A DNA stretch of 64,000 nucleotides, from the NCBI GenBank assembly GCA_037176885.1, contig JAWWNJ010000010.1, positions 3,141,629-3,205,628 on the forward strand, read 5' to 3'. Position 1 is the first letter of the stretch. Every line of letters starts with the position of its first letter. A program made the position numbers and the translations under genes. Origin of the DNA: Favolaschia claudopus. Taxonomy: Eukaryota; Basidiomycota; Agaricomycetes; Agaricales; Mycenaceae. This document shows positions 30,986 to 40,753 of this stretch, piece after piece. Below the pieces are notes generated by a model. The model was not told where the DNA came from, ran no database searches, and saw nothing but the letters and a program-made list of their open reading frames with translations.

Positions 30986-33900
30986 TCAGCTCTCGACCGC
31001 GTCGTCGCCCGAAGGACCAGGATGATCGGGAAGGTGCCCATCGGCATCTTCCTCGCCCACTGCGTCAACTTCTGGCCCAACGTCCTCCTCGCCGCTGGCT
31101 GCGAAATCGGCAGTCCCGGGGATTTCGACTTCCTCGAGATCGCTGTCGTCTTCCTCGTCGGCTTCCCCCTGGACGCTTCCGCGTACCTCGGCCTCGCTGT
31201 CCTCCTCGCCGCTGGACCCGTCCTGCGCAAACGACTGAGCTAGGAAGTCGTCGAAAGCGGGTGCACCCACCTCGCCGGACTCGTCGTTCTCTTCTTCGCT
31301 CGAAGAAGGAACGGGCGGCTCGACTGCCCGCTGTTTGCCCTTTGGGCGTTTTTCAGGAGTTGGCGGGCGGGAAATATCCATGGCTAGCGGGAGAAGTTGA
31401 CTTTAGCAATGAATTAGAAAGAAGAGATAAGAAGTAACGTACGGTCGTCCGGGGCCTCACCCATGTCTTCCTCTTGGGAAGTCGGGTCGGGTTTGAACTC
31501 GTCGTCGGCGTCGTCGTGGACCACGGAAGAAGACTTCACCTTGCCGCTGGACTTGCCCTTGCGCTTCGGCTCTGGTGGCGGCGGGTCGGGGATCTCGAAG
31601 AACGTACCCTTACGGTACAACATCTTGAAAAAGCCGGGCACGCTCTTGTGCTCCCAGCTGTAAGGCAAGACATTGCCGTCTTCGTCGTCTGGGTCGAGAT
31701 TAATCGGACCCTTACCGTCGAGGAGGAGGCGCTGTCGGACTTTCGAGCCGTCGGGGATCTCTTCAGCGGCGTCCTCTCCCTTCAAGTCGTGGAAGAGGTC
31801 CACGCAGTCCTCCGGCTATGGGAATAAGAGGGTCAGCGGCCCGGAAGAATAATGTAAAGAAAGAATGGGACTTACTTGCACTTCGACCCACTGTGTCGGA
31901 ATCGAGAGTTCAGGCTCAGCCGGGATGAGGTAGAAGGCGAGCGGGACATTTTGGTCCTGGCGGTCCTTGGCTTCGTAAAAGGCATAGGCGTCCTCGAAGC
32001 CGGGGATAGGGACTTCGTCGAGGACCTCGCCAGGGTAATATTGCCAGCGGCGGTTCGACTTGATAGTCGACGAAGCGGTCAACCCCTGGGTCATGGCGAT
32101 GCGCAAGACCTGGTCCATGTTCTTCTCCTGCTCCTCGGTGGTCTCGCCGGCGAAGCGTTTGATGAAATCCTCCCGCTGGATCTCCCGGCGGGTGACCAAG
32201 ACAGAGAGAAGCATCTTGAAGGACTTCTGGTTCAAATTCCAGCGCGCCTTCTCGAAAGCGTCTTGGATGGCGAAACAGGTGTCCGCGGCGGTGTTGACAT
32301 CGGCGTTCAAGTCGAACCACTCTGTTGAAATGGTCAGCGGGCCTAAACGGGAAAGTAGTGGTTGACTTACCGGGCCGGGTCATCGAGACCCATTGCTTCA
32401 GCCCGGAGCCCATGGAGCTGATCTTTTCGCCGTCGAGAAGGAAAGTACAGTCCTTTGTGGACTTGCGGCTGGCGCAGGCCGTGCACTCGCCGGGGACGCC
32501 GGTGGATTCGCACTTGCTGCCGCAGGCGATGCACCGCAGGCAGCGGGGACCGTTCTAGATAGAAAAAGATTGAGGAGAGAAATAATCAGGGAAGAAAAAA
32601 GCTGTCTTACATGGGCGACGTTCAGCTCGAGATTGCCAATGAGGTGATTAGCGACCAAAGCGAACTGCTCCTTCTCGGGGTCGTACGGGAGGTCCTGGCG
32701 GCGAGCGGCTTGCGGGTAATTAGTGAACAGCTTGTTCATGACGTCTTTGTTCGGCGGCCTGAACTCCCCCTCGGGGCGAGGCTTGCTCTTCTTCTTGATC
32801 GGCTCCATCGACCTGATGGGCTGCTCGGGAAGCTAAAAGAGGGAACGCGGGAAGTTAGCCAGGAAATTCCCCGTCAGTAGAAAGAGGAACTCGCCGGCTT
32901 GGCCGGTTTGATACCGACGCCCTCCAGGGCAGCGAGTTGAGCGGCACGGGTGCCCAGCCCTTTGAGAGAGGGCACTGTGTCGACGGTGGCGGGCTTAGCC
33001 TTCTTGCTCTTTCGAGTGGCGGGCGGCTTGGTCTCTATCACTAAGGGAAGATTTTCAGCGCAGAAAGCAGGCGGCGTTGGACTGACTTACGAATTTCGAA
33101 GTCGGGAGCGGGGACGCGCTCATCGCTGGAGCTTGGGACGCTGATGACAGACTACGAGAAGTTTATTGTTAATTCTATGTCGGCCTTACATTGGGGACAG
33201 CAGCGGGCGACAACTACCTGACTACGAGACGGGGCCTTGCCCGCTTTGTCCTTGGCCGCCTTGTCCTCTTTCGCCTTTTTGGATGGGGACGACTCGGCGC
33301 CGGTTGAGACCTTGCGTTTGATGCCGCTGCCGCTGGCGACTGGGGTTTCGGCGGGGACCTTGATGGTCTTCTTGATCACTTTGACCCGCTCGGGCTTGGG
33401 ATCGTCGGTGGTAGATGTGGTCTGGACACGAACGATCAGCCGGCAAGAATCAAGATAAACTAGAAGAACCTCACCGTCTTCGTGAAATTCGGGAGTTTCT
33501 TTGGCTTGGGCCGGGGCGTGTCCTCCCCCTACATGAAAGAATTGGAAAGAGAAGCGATTGGCGGTTGCCCCGACTTACCTTGGTGGCGGCTTTTCCGCTG
33601 ACTTTTCCAGTCTCAGCAGCCGCGGCGGCGGCTTTGCCGCTGACTTTACCAGACTCACTGGCGGCGGGTGCGGCCTTGCCGCTAACTTTGCCAGACGAAG
33701 ACGCAGCCTAAAAAGGAGAGCCTAGTCAGAGTCGCCCGGTAAAAAAAAAAAAAAATTAATTAACAAAACTCACCAAGGCGGCTTTGGTCCTCTGGGGAAC
33801 GAAGAGCTGGGTCGTCGGAGGCGGCGGTATGGGAAAAGCCTCCATAGTTTTGGTCGGGGCCGGGGGGAAGAATAGCTGGTTGAACGATCAGCGGCAGCGG

Positions 33901-34468
33901 AGCCAAGAAAGTTACTGGTGGGGGCGCACCTTCTTTTGCTTGAGCTCGGTCTTGCGGTAGCGAAGGGCCTGAATATCGGGCAGGTGCTCCTCCGGGTCGT
34001 ACATCTGTATGGCTTTTTGGAGGTGGACGCTTATGGCAAGGGCCATCGGGGGCGGCTCGAGGCCTTTCTGGGCAACCCCCAAGATCGCCCGGTGCTCCCT
34101 CTAGAAAGAAGTTAACAAACTGAAAGAATAAACAGCCGATGAAAACTCACCAGCGGCTCCTGGATGGAGCGGAGCATCTTGCCGATTCCAGATTGGGAGT
34201 AGTTCGCGAGCTTCGACGGGACGAGAAGCTCCTGCAGAGTCTTCCACTCCTCCGGCCTGTTGCGCCATACGGCGAACCAGTCTACACTAGAAGACTCCAG
34301 CGGCGGCGGAGGAAGTTTGGTCGACTTTGAAGACGATGCGGCGGGCGGCTGCCCAGGGCCAGACAACTGTTTGCGAGGGACCGGCGGTGGAGAAGAAGCT
34401 GCCGGGGCGCGACGAGAAGAGCGAGAATTAGGGCGAGAGGCAGAACTGCCGCTTGGTTTGGAGGCCAT
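30986..34468 (-). CDS. Cargo gene A: large nuclear-type protein with Cys6 cluster, 13 exons
   Basis: Thirteen exons: 34468-34151, 34100-33930, 33875-33774, 33707-33579, 33528-33475, 33421-33218, 33151-33091, 33040-32895, 32832-32611, 32554-32371, 32321-31876, 31815-31443, 31383-30986. They sum to 2808 nt, or 935 aa, with every junction in frame; one intron (after exon 8) has a GC donor. The N-terminus is Ser/Pro/Arg-rich. Residues about 198-240 carry three SGKVSGKAA-like repeats. Basic stretches (KKKSKPRPEG, KKAKEDK) suggest nuclear entry. A cluster follows: C474, C477, C484, C493, C496, C505 with extra C480, again Zn(II)2Cys6-like spacing. A helical domain comes next (KARWNLNQKSFKMLLSVL, EKNMDQVLRIAM), then a Glu/Asp-rich tail. 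Family not recognised. Confidence 0.8.
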
Positions 34469-35142
34469 CCCGTGGGTGTAGCGTCACGAAATGAGCGAAG
34501 TGAGAAGAGCTCCCCGGTGCAAAGCGCCAGAAATCCGGTCGGCGGGCGAAAGACAGAAAGATTAAACGAAGGGGAAAGAGGGCAAGGGGGTACCCAATCG
34601 GGGAATCGGTGGGGAATCCACCCAGAAACCTCTCGACTCTTTATACCCTGAGGAGTCGGAGTTTGAATGTTTGATGGGATTCTCGAGAGATTTTCAGAGA
34701 AAAACATTTGAATGAAGAAGCGGGGGGTCCCCGAGGCTTCTTTGATCCAAAACATTCCAAACTGCGGATGAATAGGGCGGCTTTAGAGAGCGCAGGGTTA
34801 AAGTTTGATTCAAGCGCTTCTCTAATTTGATGTACTTCCGAAAAAGGCAGGAATGACGCCTCATAATGAAAGTGACGGCATCGCCGGCCGCGGCGAGAAG
34901 TTGAGTCCAGAAACTGTCAACGGAGGTAGAGTGGGATCTAAAATTAGGTCGCCTCGAGTCCTTCGTTAAGGTTTGCTCTCATGGAATACCAAAGGGGACG
35001 AGCGGGAACCGGGCCTCACTGGCGGCCCGTTCGTTATCTAAATTATTCCAAGACGAATTCGTCTTGAAGTCCCCTTCCCCGGGAAGATGGATCAGTTCTC
35101 TAGCGGGCGATCACAAGTCGTCAACTCGGGAGAGTTGAAATC
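34469..35142. other. cargo A promoter region and Ty3 3' untranslated part
   Basis: TATAAA on the minus strand (about 34640-34645) lies 172 nt upstream of cargo A. No gene was recognised between it and the polypurine tract. Confidence 0.5.
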
Positions 35143-35156
35143 TAGAAAGGGGGAGA
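35143..35156 (+). promoter_or_regulatory. Ty3 element polypurine tract
   Basis: AGAAAGGGGGAGA directly precedes the 3' LTR TGATAGGG, the expected primer site for plus-strand synthesis. It shows that the cargo genes lie inside the replicating unit. Confidence 0.85.
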
Positions 35157-36967
35157 TGATAGGGCCGCTATACGGCTAGGCATGAAATGCTCGGAATTTA
35201 TCGATTTTCGAGACCTATCAGCGGGAGAAGTGAGGTTAGGATAATAGAAGATATGCCCGTCCTCGCGGGCAGTATCTTATTGCTGTGGATAGCCGACAAG
35301 CTGGCGGGACACCAACGGGTAGCAGCGGCTTAGCGACGTTTCCCTAAACATGGGTGCGAGACTCTGCCGCTGACTATTTCTAAACTGCCGGGCCAAGGGA
35401 CTTGGTGGGAAACTACTATCTCGAGGTGCTGGAGGCGACTAAGAGGAACTACCGACCTCCCTGAGGTTAGGCGCTCACCCGCCGACCAACATGAAGAAGA
35501 TCTAGCGGGGGACCATACTGAGTTCAACTTCGAACTCAGGGCGGCCACTACTCTATCGACGAACAGGATCACCGGCAGGCCCTAACCGAGCATGCCGGCT
35601 GATTACGGACAGCCGGGACTTAACCGACTGCCAGCGGGAGCACCGCGGAGCCAGCGGCTATCCAGCCAGCGGCTCTGTCAGAATGATGAGAAGGACATGG
35701 CGAGTTGCCGGGGGCATTTCCCGCTGATTGCGGACAACCCGAACGGCGAGTGGCGAGCCGCTAACGCGGCTCGGCTCTCCCTATTTTCCCTGGGACTTAT
35801 ACTGTTCTGAATATGGAGGAAGAGACGAACTTGACCGCTGTCGAGCCGTTGACTAACTACTCAGCGGGAAGCCTTTTCGACTTCAACTCGACCAGCGGCG
35901 GGGACCATATTATGAAGGAGGAATTTCGTGTCCCCTCCCGGGGACATGGCAACCAGCACGCCATTGCACTGCAATAAGGCGCAATACCCACCCGCCCGCA
36001 TGGACTTTCTCCGGGAGGCAGTCTTTTCACTCACGACTCGCAATCCTGAATATACCATTGGTTCCCAGCGGGCGCGGCATCAAACTTGGACAGTCTCTCA
36101 TCATGATTTTATTTGGTTGTTTCTGCTCCCGCTGCATGTATTTAATCTCCCGGTGTACTTTTTGTTACTCAGTCAATTACCTACCCGTAGACAAGGGCAG
36201 TTTGTAGCGGACTCTAGAATTTGAATTGAAGCTTTGAAAGAGACTAGACTTGATATCTGAGAGAGACTCGAGTGATACGGAAAGACTTGTGGCATACCGA
36301 GCCGCCAGAACTTTGAGAGCCCCGCCAGCCTTTGAGCCCGCGCCCTCCTGAAATACGAAGCCCCGTCTCTTGCAGTTCCGCGGTATTCAAAGACCCCCGT
36401 TCGTGCTTGATTCCGCGCCGTCGACGCCCCGTGTGCCCTGCCGTTCCGCGGTATTCAAAGACCCCCGTTCGAGCTCGCCGCCGCGTAGTGGTGTAAGTGC
36501 CCCGGCCACTGTTAGTGTCCGCGCCATCGACGTAAGAGCCCCGCTCCTTGCCAGAGCCGCGCCAGTTGAATAAGAACCCCGTCCCGCTGAGCCGCGCCTT
36601 CTGCCCGCCGGTTGCCATCCAGAAAGCTTCTTCCCGGTTGACGATCCACTACCGGGCGACGCTTTTCTATTGGCACGGAGACCCTCCCCGCTAGACTCAG
36701 AATTTCTCATTTCGAAGTCTCAGAAAGAGTGACTCTTCGCTTCTCCCGCTGCGAATCGTTTTGCCCGCTACGTTCTCGCTAGACAATCTAGTAGTTCGTC
36801 CCGCTCAAACGTAGCGACCTTGATTGATTGAAGCTTGCCCAAGTATTCTGAGGGACGATACGTGCTCCCGCCACCCCGAACACACACACACACACGTCGT
36901 ATTGGATTAGATTTTGTGATTTTATATTTCGGTATATTTCACGCCTACACCTACACGCACCGTTTCA
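35157..36967 (+). repeat. Ty3 element 3' LTR (1811 bp)
   Basis: Copy of 16558-18367 with one extra G (near 35900) and one G-to-T difference (36760 region). Followed by TCGG, the target duplication. Confidence 0.95.
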
Positions 36968-36971
36968 TCGG

Positions 36972-38189
36972 CATTCGGTTGCGGCTGTAGGTTGCACACG
37001 CTCCGGCAGCCGCCCAATAGGTTTCAGGCAGACCTGACTCGTGAAGAAGGGTGCGAATGTCCTCGGTAATGGTGCGTATTCCGCGCTCGGCAAGCCCGTT
37101 CTCTGCTGACGAGTAAGGTGCAGTTCGCTCGTGGATAATCCCATGCAGCTTGAAGTAAGCCGTCCATTTCGCGGAGTTGAATGCATTGTCGGTGCGGACG
37201 CGCTTCAGCTTCCTGCCGGTTTGCTTCTCGGCCATGACACGGTAGTTGTCGAATGCAGGAATGGTAGAGTCGTCACTCTTATCGCGCAAGTAATCGGTGT
37301 GTTTATGCCCAGTTCCGCTATCAACGACTAACATCATATAGATGTTTCCTCCCGGCGACGCAACTCGGGACGGCCCCCACAGATCAAACGCTACAAGATC
37401 CAAAGGAGGTACGTCTGTCTCCGTCTGGCTATCGTACGGGCGCGTGTGCTGACGTCCGGCGCGACAATCAAGGCATTTTCCATCGATGGAGTGATCTGTA
37501 ATGTCAAGGCCAGACACAAGGCCTTGTGTATGCATCTCCCGAATGGTTTCCGGACTCGCATGGGCAAATCGACGGTGCCAGTTCCTCAACGAAGTTGGTT
37601 GCGAGGTCGAGACATTCGCGTGAGTATTCACCACCTCCAGCACATACATCCCAGCTGATCCGCGGCCTTGCAGAATCTTTTCGCCTGCTTGACCCTCGCG
37701 AATGACAACTCCCCCACCGCCAAAGGTAGAATAGTACCCTGCTTTATCGAACTGACTGACTGAAATCAGATTCGCTGACAGCGAGGGTGCGTGAAGGGCG
37801 TTTAATAAGGTGATGTGAACCTCTCTTCCTTCCACGACGAAGACCTTCCTGACTGTCCCCTTTCCTACAATAGCAAAGTCGCCCTCGGACGCGAGGGCTG
37901 ATTTACCGGTACGAACAGCCACGGGTTCGTAGGAATGGAAGTCGGAGCGGTCGCGGAAGAAATGGTCACTTGCTCCCGAGTCAAGAAAGGTCACTGTCTT
38001 TGTCGGCGAAAAGTTCTCGAAGGTGCGGCTGACAGCGGCTGTGGGGCAGATAGACGCATCAACAACATGTTCGGTGTGAGTGTCATCGGTCATCTCTCTG
38101 CAACGTTGCCTCCGTGTTGGCAGCCTTTGGCCACACGACCTTCGGGGCATCCTCATCCTCCACCTCCTCCACCGTAACCTTCCGCGCAT
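36972..38189 (-). CDS. copia pol, N-terminal part: protease and integrase
   Basis: The 5' part of copia Pol, cut by the Ty3 insertion. Protease motif FLDSGASDHF. The GAG-pre-integrase zinc module is WHRRFAHASPETI...CLDCRAGRQ. The integrase core shows DLVAFDLWGPS, VRTDNAFNS and SAENGLAERGIRTITEDI. The frame overlaps the end of gag (38083-38189) and lies at +1 relative to it; the first clearly coding residues are MTDDTHTEH. Codons run directly into the TCGG duplication at 36968-36971, and the remainder continues at 16557 downward. Confidence 0.92.
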
Positions 38190-39069
38190 TCGCCATCAAC
38201 ACTCGATGGATTGGCTCCTCCTCGGTCATCGCCTGCCTTGCCTGAGGGCGGTTTCGTCCGAAATTCGGCGGAAACTGGCCCTCTTTCCCTCCCCCAGGCC
38301 AGTAGCAGTTCTCGAAGCTGTGGCTGGTCTTATTGACTGCTTTACAGCCAGGGTTCGTGCAGCGGCGCTTGGGAGCTGATGTGTTCAGCGCCGTCGAAGT
38401 CGTGGCAACAGTGGTGTGCTCTGGCATGCCGGTATTAATGGCGACAGTCTTGATCAGCGCAAACGCATCGTCAAGGTCCGCGGCTCCAAACAGCGCGCCT
38501 TGGAGGCCTAGCCAACGCGGGTCGGGAGGAAGTGAGCGAATAAGTACGTTTTTGAGCAGATTATCATCTGCCTTTCCGCCTAGCATTCTGACGACATTCC
38601 CTTTGTTCCGAATAGTGCTGAGAAGGCTGTCAAGGTCGTCGCGTGAAGCTCCTGAGAACTTGATTGACTGGAGCTCGCTCTCAGCGAGGGAAAGTGCCGC
38701 ATCACTTTTCTTTGCACACGCGTTGGTGACGGAGTCCCAACACTCCTTTGCGGTACCATCGCGCTTCACACCCAAGCCGATTGGGTCTACGATGCTTGTA
38801 ACAATGAGGGAGCGAAGAACCCCATCACGGTAAAGCCACTCCTCGCGGTGTGGGGCTCTTGAAAATACGGGGGTAGGATCTGGTGATGCAGTGCCGGCGG
38901 GCGGCGTAACGATGGCGGGCTTTGTAATGGTGCCGTCGAGGTACCCTGACAAGCCTTTGCTTGCAGCGTGTTCCTCAATGAGCACCTTGAAGGTAGGAAA
39001 GTTGGACTTGTTAGCTTGCAGCTTTTCCGTTGCTAACAAAGTGGGTAGGGTAATCATTTGGGACGCCAT
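38083..39069 (-). CDS. gag: copia Gag
   Basis: 328-aa frame starting MASQMITLPTLLATEKLQ. It has the typical copia Gag layout: helical capsid part (SDAALSLAESELQSIKFS, LDSLLSTIRNKGNVVRMLGG) and a zinc-knuckle-like CTNPGCKAVNKTSHSFENC. The knuckle spacing is C-x4-C-x7-H-x4-C rather than the standard C-x2-C-x4-H-x4-C. Ends 38083. Confidence 0.88.
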   Translation of the reverse strand: MASQMITLPTLLATEKLQANKSNFPTFKVLIEEHAASKGLSGYLDGTITKPAIVTPPAGTASPDPTPVFSRAPHREEWLYRDGVLRSLIVTSIVDPIGLGVKRDGTAKECWDSVTNACAKKSDAALSLAESELQSIKFSGASRDDLDSLLSTIRNKGNVVRMLGGKADDNLLKNVLIRSLPPDPRWLGLQGALFGAADLDDAFALIKTVAINTGMPEHTTVATTSTALNTSAPKRRCTNPGCKAVNKTSHSFENCYWPGGGKEGQFPPNFGRNRPQARQAMTEEEPIHRVLMANARKVTVEEVEDEDAPKVVWPKAANTEATLQRDDR

Positions 39070-39161
39070 CGAAGCGACTTGGTATGATTGTGTGTGAGGT
39101 TTGTGAATAAAGTTTGAGTCAGTTTATCGTGTTGTTCTTCTGAGTGAGCTCAAAGGGCAAC

Positions 39162-39174
39162 GGGGCCCATAACC
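39162..39174 (-). promoter_or_regulatory. copia primer-binding site, half-tRNA-Met type
   Basis: GGTTATGGGCCCC on the minus strand directly follows the 5' LTR. It is complementary to the anticodon arm of initiator tRNA-Met rather than to the tRNA 3' end, as known for the Drosophila copia element. No TGG start is present. Confidence 0.65.
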
Positions 39175-39462
39175 TAAAGTAAGAACAAAAGGGTAAGAGC
39201 TCAGTCGGGACACGATAGGTGTAAACGACTGTATTGAGTCGGTACAATACCTAAAGTAAGAACAAAAGGGTAAGAGCTAGAGTACGATATAAGTAAGCCG
39301 TAGACTAGATAGAATGTAAGTAGCTCACCTCAGTCGGGACACGATAGGTGTAAACGACTGAGGTGCAGCATCGGATAGTAACCATCATATGTATGAGACA
39401 GAAAAGGAAATACGGAACACTACGGGTACCTGGGGAGCGTACCGGACGGGCCTACTACAACA
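39175..39462 (-). repeat. copia 5' LTR (288 bp)
   Basis: Intact copy, identical by eye to 9328-9437 plus 14094-14271. Contains two related stem-loop words CAGTCG...CGACTG (39202-39231 and 39331-39360) and a duplicated TAAAGTAAGAAC box. Confidence 0.94.
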
Positions 39463-39650
39463 TTCTGTCTCGTTTTCGTGCCTTTACAGGCACGAGAACG
39501 AGCGTGACAAGCCGCGAGATGAAAGGAGAGGAAGAGGTGCGACGTGTGACCATCACTGTAGTCACAGGTCACCTGCTCTGCGATCCGGGCCGGTCGGAAC
39601 AGGTCGGAACCGTCACTTCTTTCTCTTGACCACCACCTCGGCTGCAGCTC

Positions 39651-40753
39651 ATGTCCAACTCTCCTTGCTTTCCGCCCGAATTGGAGCGGTATATCTTTGA
39701 GACGGCAGCTCTGTTCTACCCCCACACAATTCCCCGGCTCCTCCCTGTGGCTCGACGAGTTCTCATCTGGTGAGTATGAGCATTAGCCCAATGTCGATAT
39801 ACGAGCTGAAATTTGAGGCTAGGATTGAGCCACTGCTTTACAGGAGGGTCTATTTCGACGGTCTGATCAGAAAGTTTGGCCCCGCTGCAGCAATCTTGCG
39901 TGCCGTCCAGAATGGCTCCAAACCACAGACTTCTTCGCGACAACGACTCGCTATTTATGCATAGCTTCCTTGGAATTGAACGTCTTCTTCAGCCGCCCCG
40001 AGAAGAGGGAGTGGTCAGACGACAATCTGCAGACAGTTTTTCGGGCATGCTCCGGAGTCGACAATCTCTTCTTCTTTGGCGACATCGAGAAACCCAAGCT
40101 TCTTGAAATGGTCACAGAGACTATGCGGCCACGACGTATCGTCCTGATCTCGACCTTGCCGGTTTCCAACCAGATCTGAGTCTTTCATTGTTCGACAATA
40201 TCACGCATCTCCTCCTCGGTGACATTATTTGCCCAACAACATCCTCGACGAGAACTGGGATCAGCTCGCCAACCTCCAGAACCTTCCGCGTCTCACACAT
40301 CTGGCGCTGTCGGACTGCAGTACCTCATCGATATTCGTTTCCATGCTGCTATCCGGCTGCACACACTTGCAGTGTTTCGTTGTCTTCACGCAAGAACCAA
40401 TACCCTCTCTCGATGTGATCCATGATGCTCGGTTCTCAATCGTGATGACACCGGAAGGTATCATGCTTGACGACGACGAGGTCAATTCCGGGACTTATGG
40501 GCACGCGTCGAGGGAGCAATTCGCAGATATACAGATGTATTCAGGCTGGATTCATGACAGGTGCTTCATCTCATATATACACAGTAGGAAGCTCGAACTG
40601 ATAATGTCCTGTAGGCTGTGGGTGGGTGGATTTTGCTTATCACAGAGGTTGATCTTGGCGTTGAAATCTCGATGTGGCAGAGTATCGATCCCCAATATAT
40701 TGACGATGACTTTGAGGCTTTCACTAGCAACTTTGGGTTCGGTTTGCTCGTAA
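39651..40753 (+). pseudogene. F-box/LRR-like mushroom protein, frameshifted
   Basis: The first exon (ATG 39651) reads MSNSPCFPPELERYIFETAA...RLLPVARRVLIW, a common agaricomycete family. An intron (gtgagt at about 39770) leads to IEPLLYRRVYFDGLI. The homologous reading then needs at least three more frame changes: near 39930 (to FFATTTRYLCIAS), near 40160-40190 (to LFDNITHLLLGDII) and near 40230 (to NILDENWDQLANLQNLPRLTHLAL). No introns of usable size explain these, so the gene appears dead. It begins 183 bp from the copia insertion. Confidence 0.7.

Larger units (their letters stand above)
16558..36967 (+). mobile_element. Giant (20.4 kb) Ty3-type LTR retrotransposon with five antisense cargo genes
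   Basis: Bounded by LTRs of 1810 and 1811 bp (TGATAGGG...GTTTCA) and a 4-bp duplication TCGG (16554-16557, 36968-36971). Removing the element and one TCGG rejoins the copia pol frame exactly, which proves the boundaries. Order: 5' LTR, PBS, gag, protease, RT-RNaseH-integrase, five minus-strand spliced genes (26014-34468), polypurine tract, 3' LTR. The LTRs differ by one inserted G near 35900 and one substitution (18161 versus 36761 region), so the insertion is recent. Integrase follows RNase H, the Ty3/gypsy order. Usual Ty3 elements are 5-8 kb; the excess is the long LTRs and about 9.3 kb of extra sequence. Confidence 0.95.
9328..39462 (-). mobile_element. Ty1/copia LTR retrotransposon, interrupted by two younger insertions
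   Basis: The element is bounded by 288-bp LTRs that look identical and by the 5-bp target duplication TTCTG (9323-9327 and 39463-39467). Gag, protease, integrase, RT and RNase H lie on the minus strand in copia order. Removing the TIR transposon (9438-14091 plus TA) and the Ty3 element (16558-36967 plus TCGG) leaves about 5.07 kb, a normal copia length. Identical LTRs imply a recent insertion. The LTR reads TGTTGTAGTAGG at its 5' end and finishes ...CTTACTTTA, so its 3' end is TA rather than the usual CA. Confidence 0.93.

Noticed and set aside
31474..32328. Plus-strand frames opposite cargo A exons
   Set aside because: Mirror frames of the minus-strand exons, interrupted where the introns begin.
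39175..39462. Solo LTR or host repeat
   Set aside because: It is paired with the split LTR at 9328-14271 by matching sequence and the TTCTG duplication.
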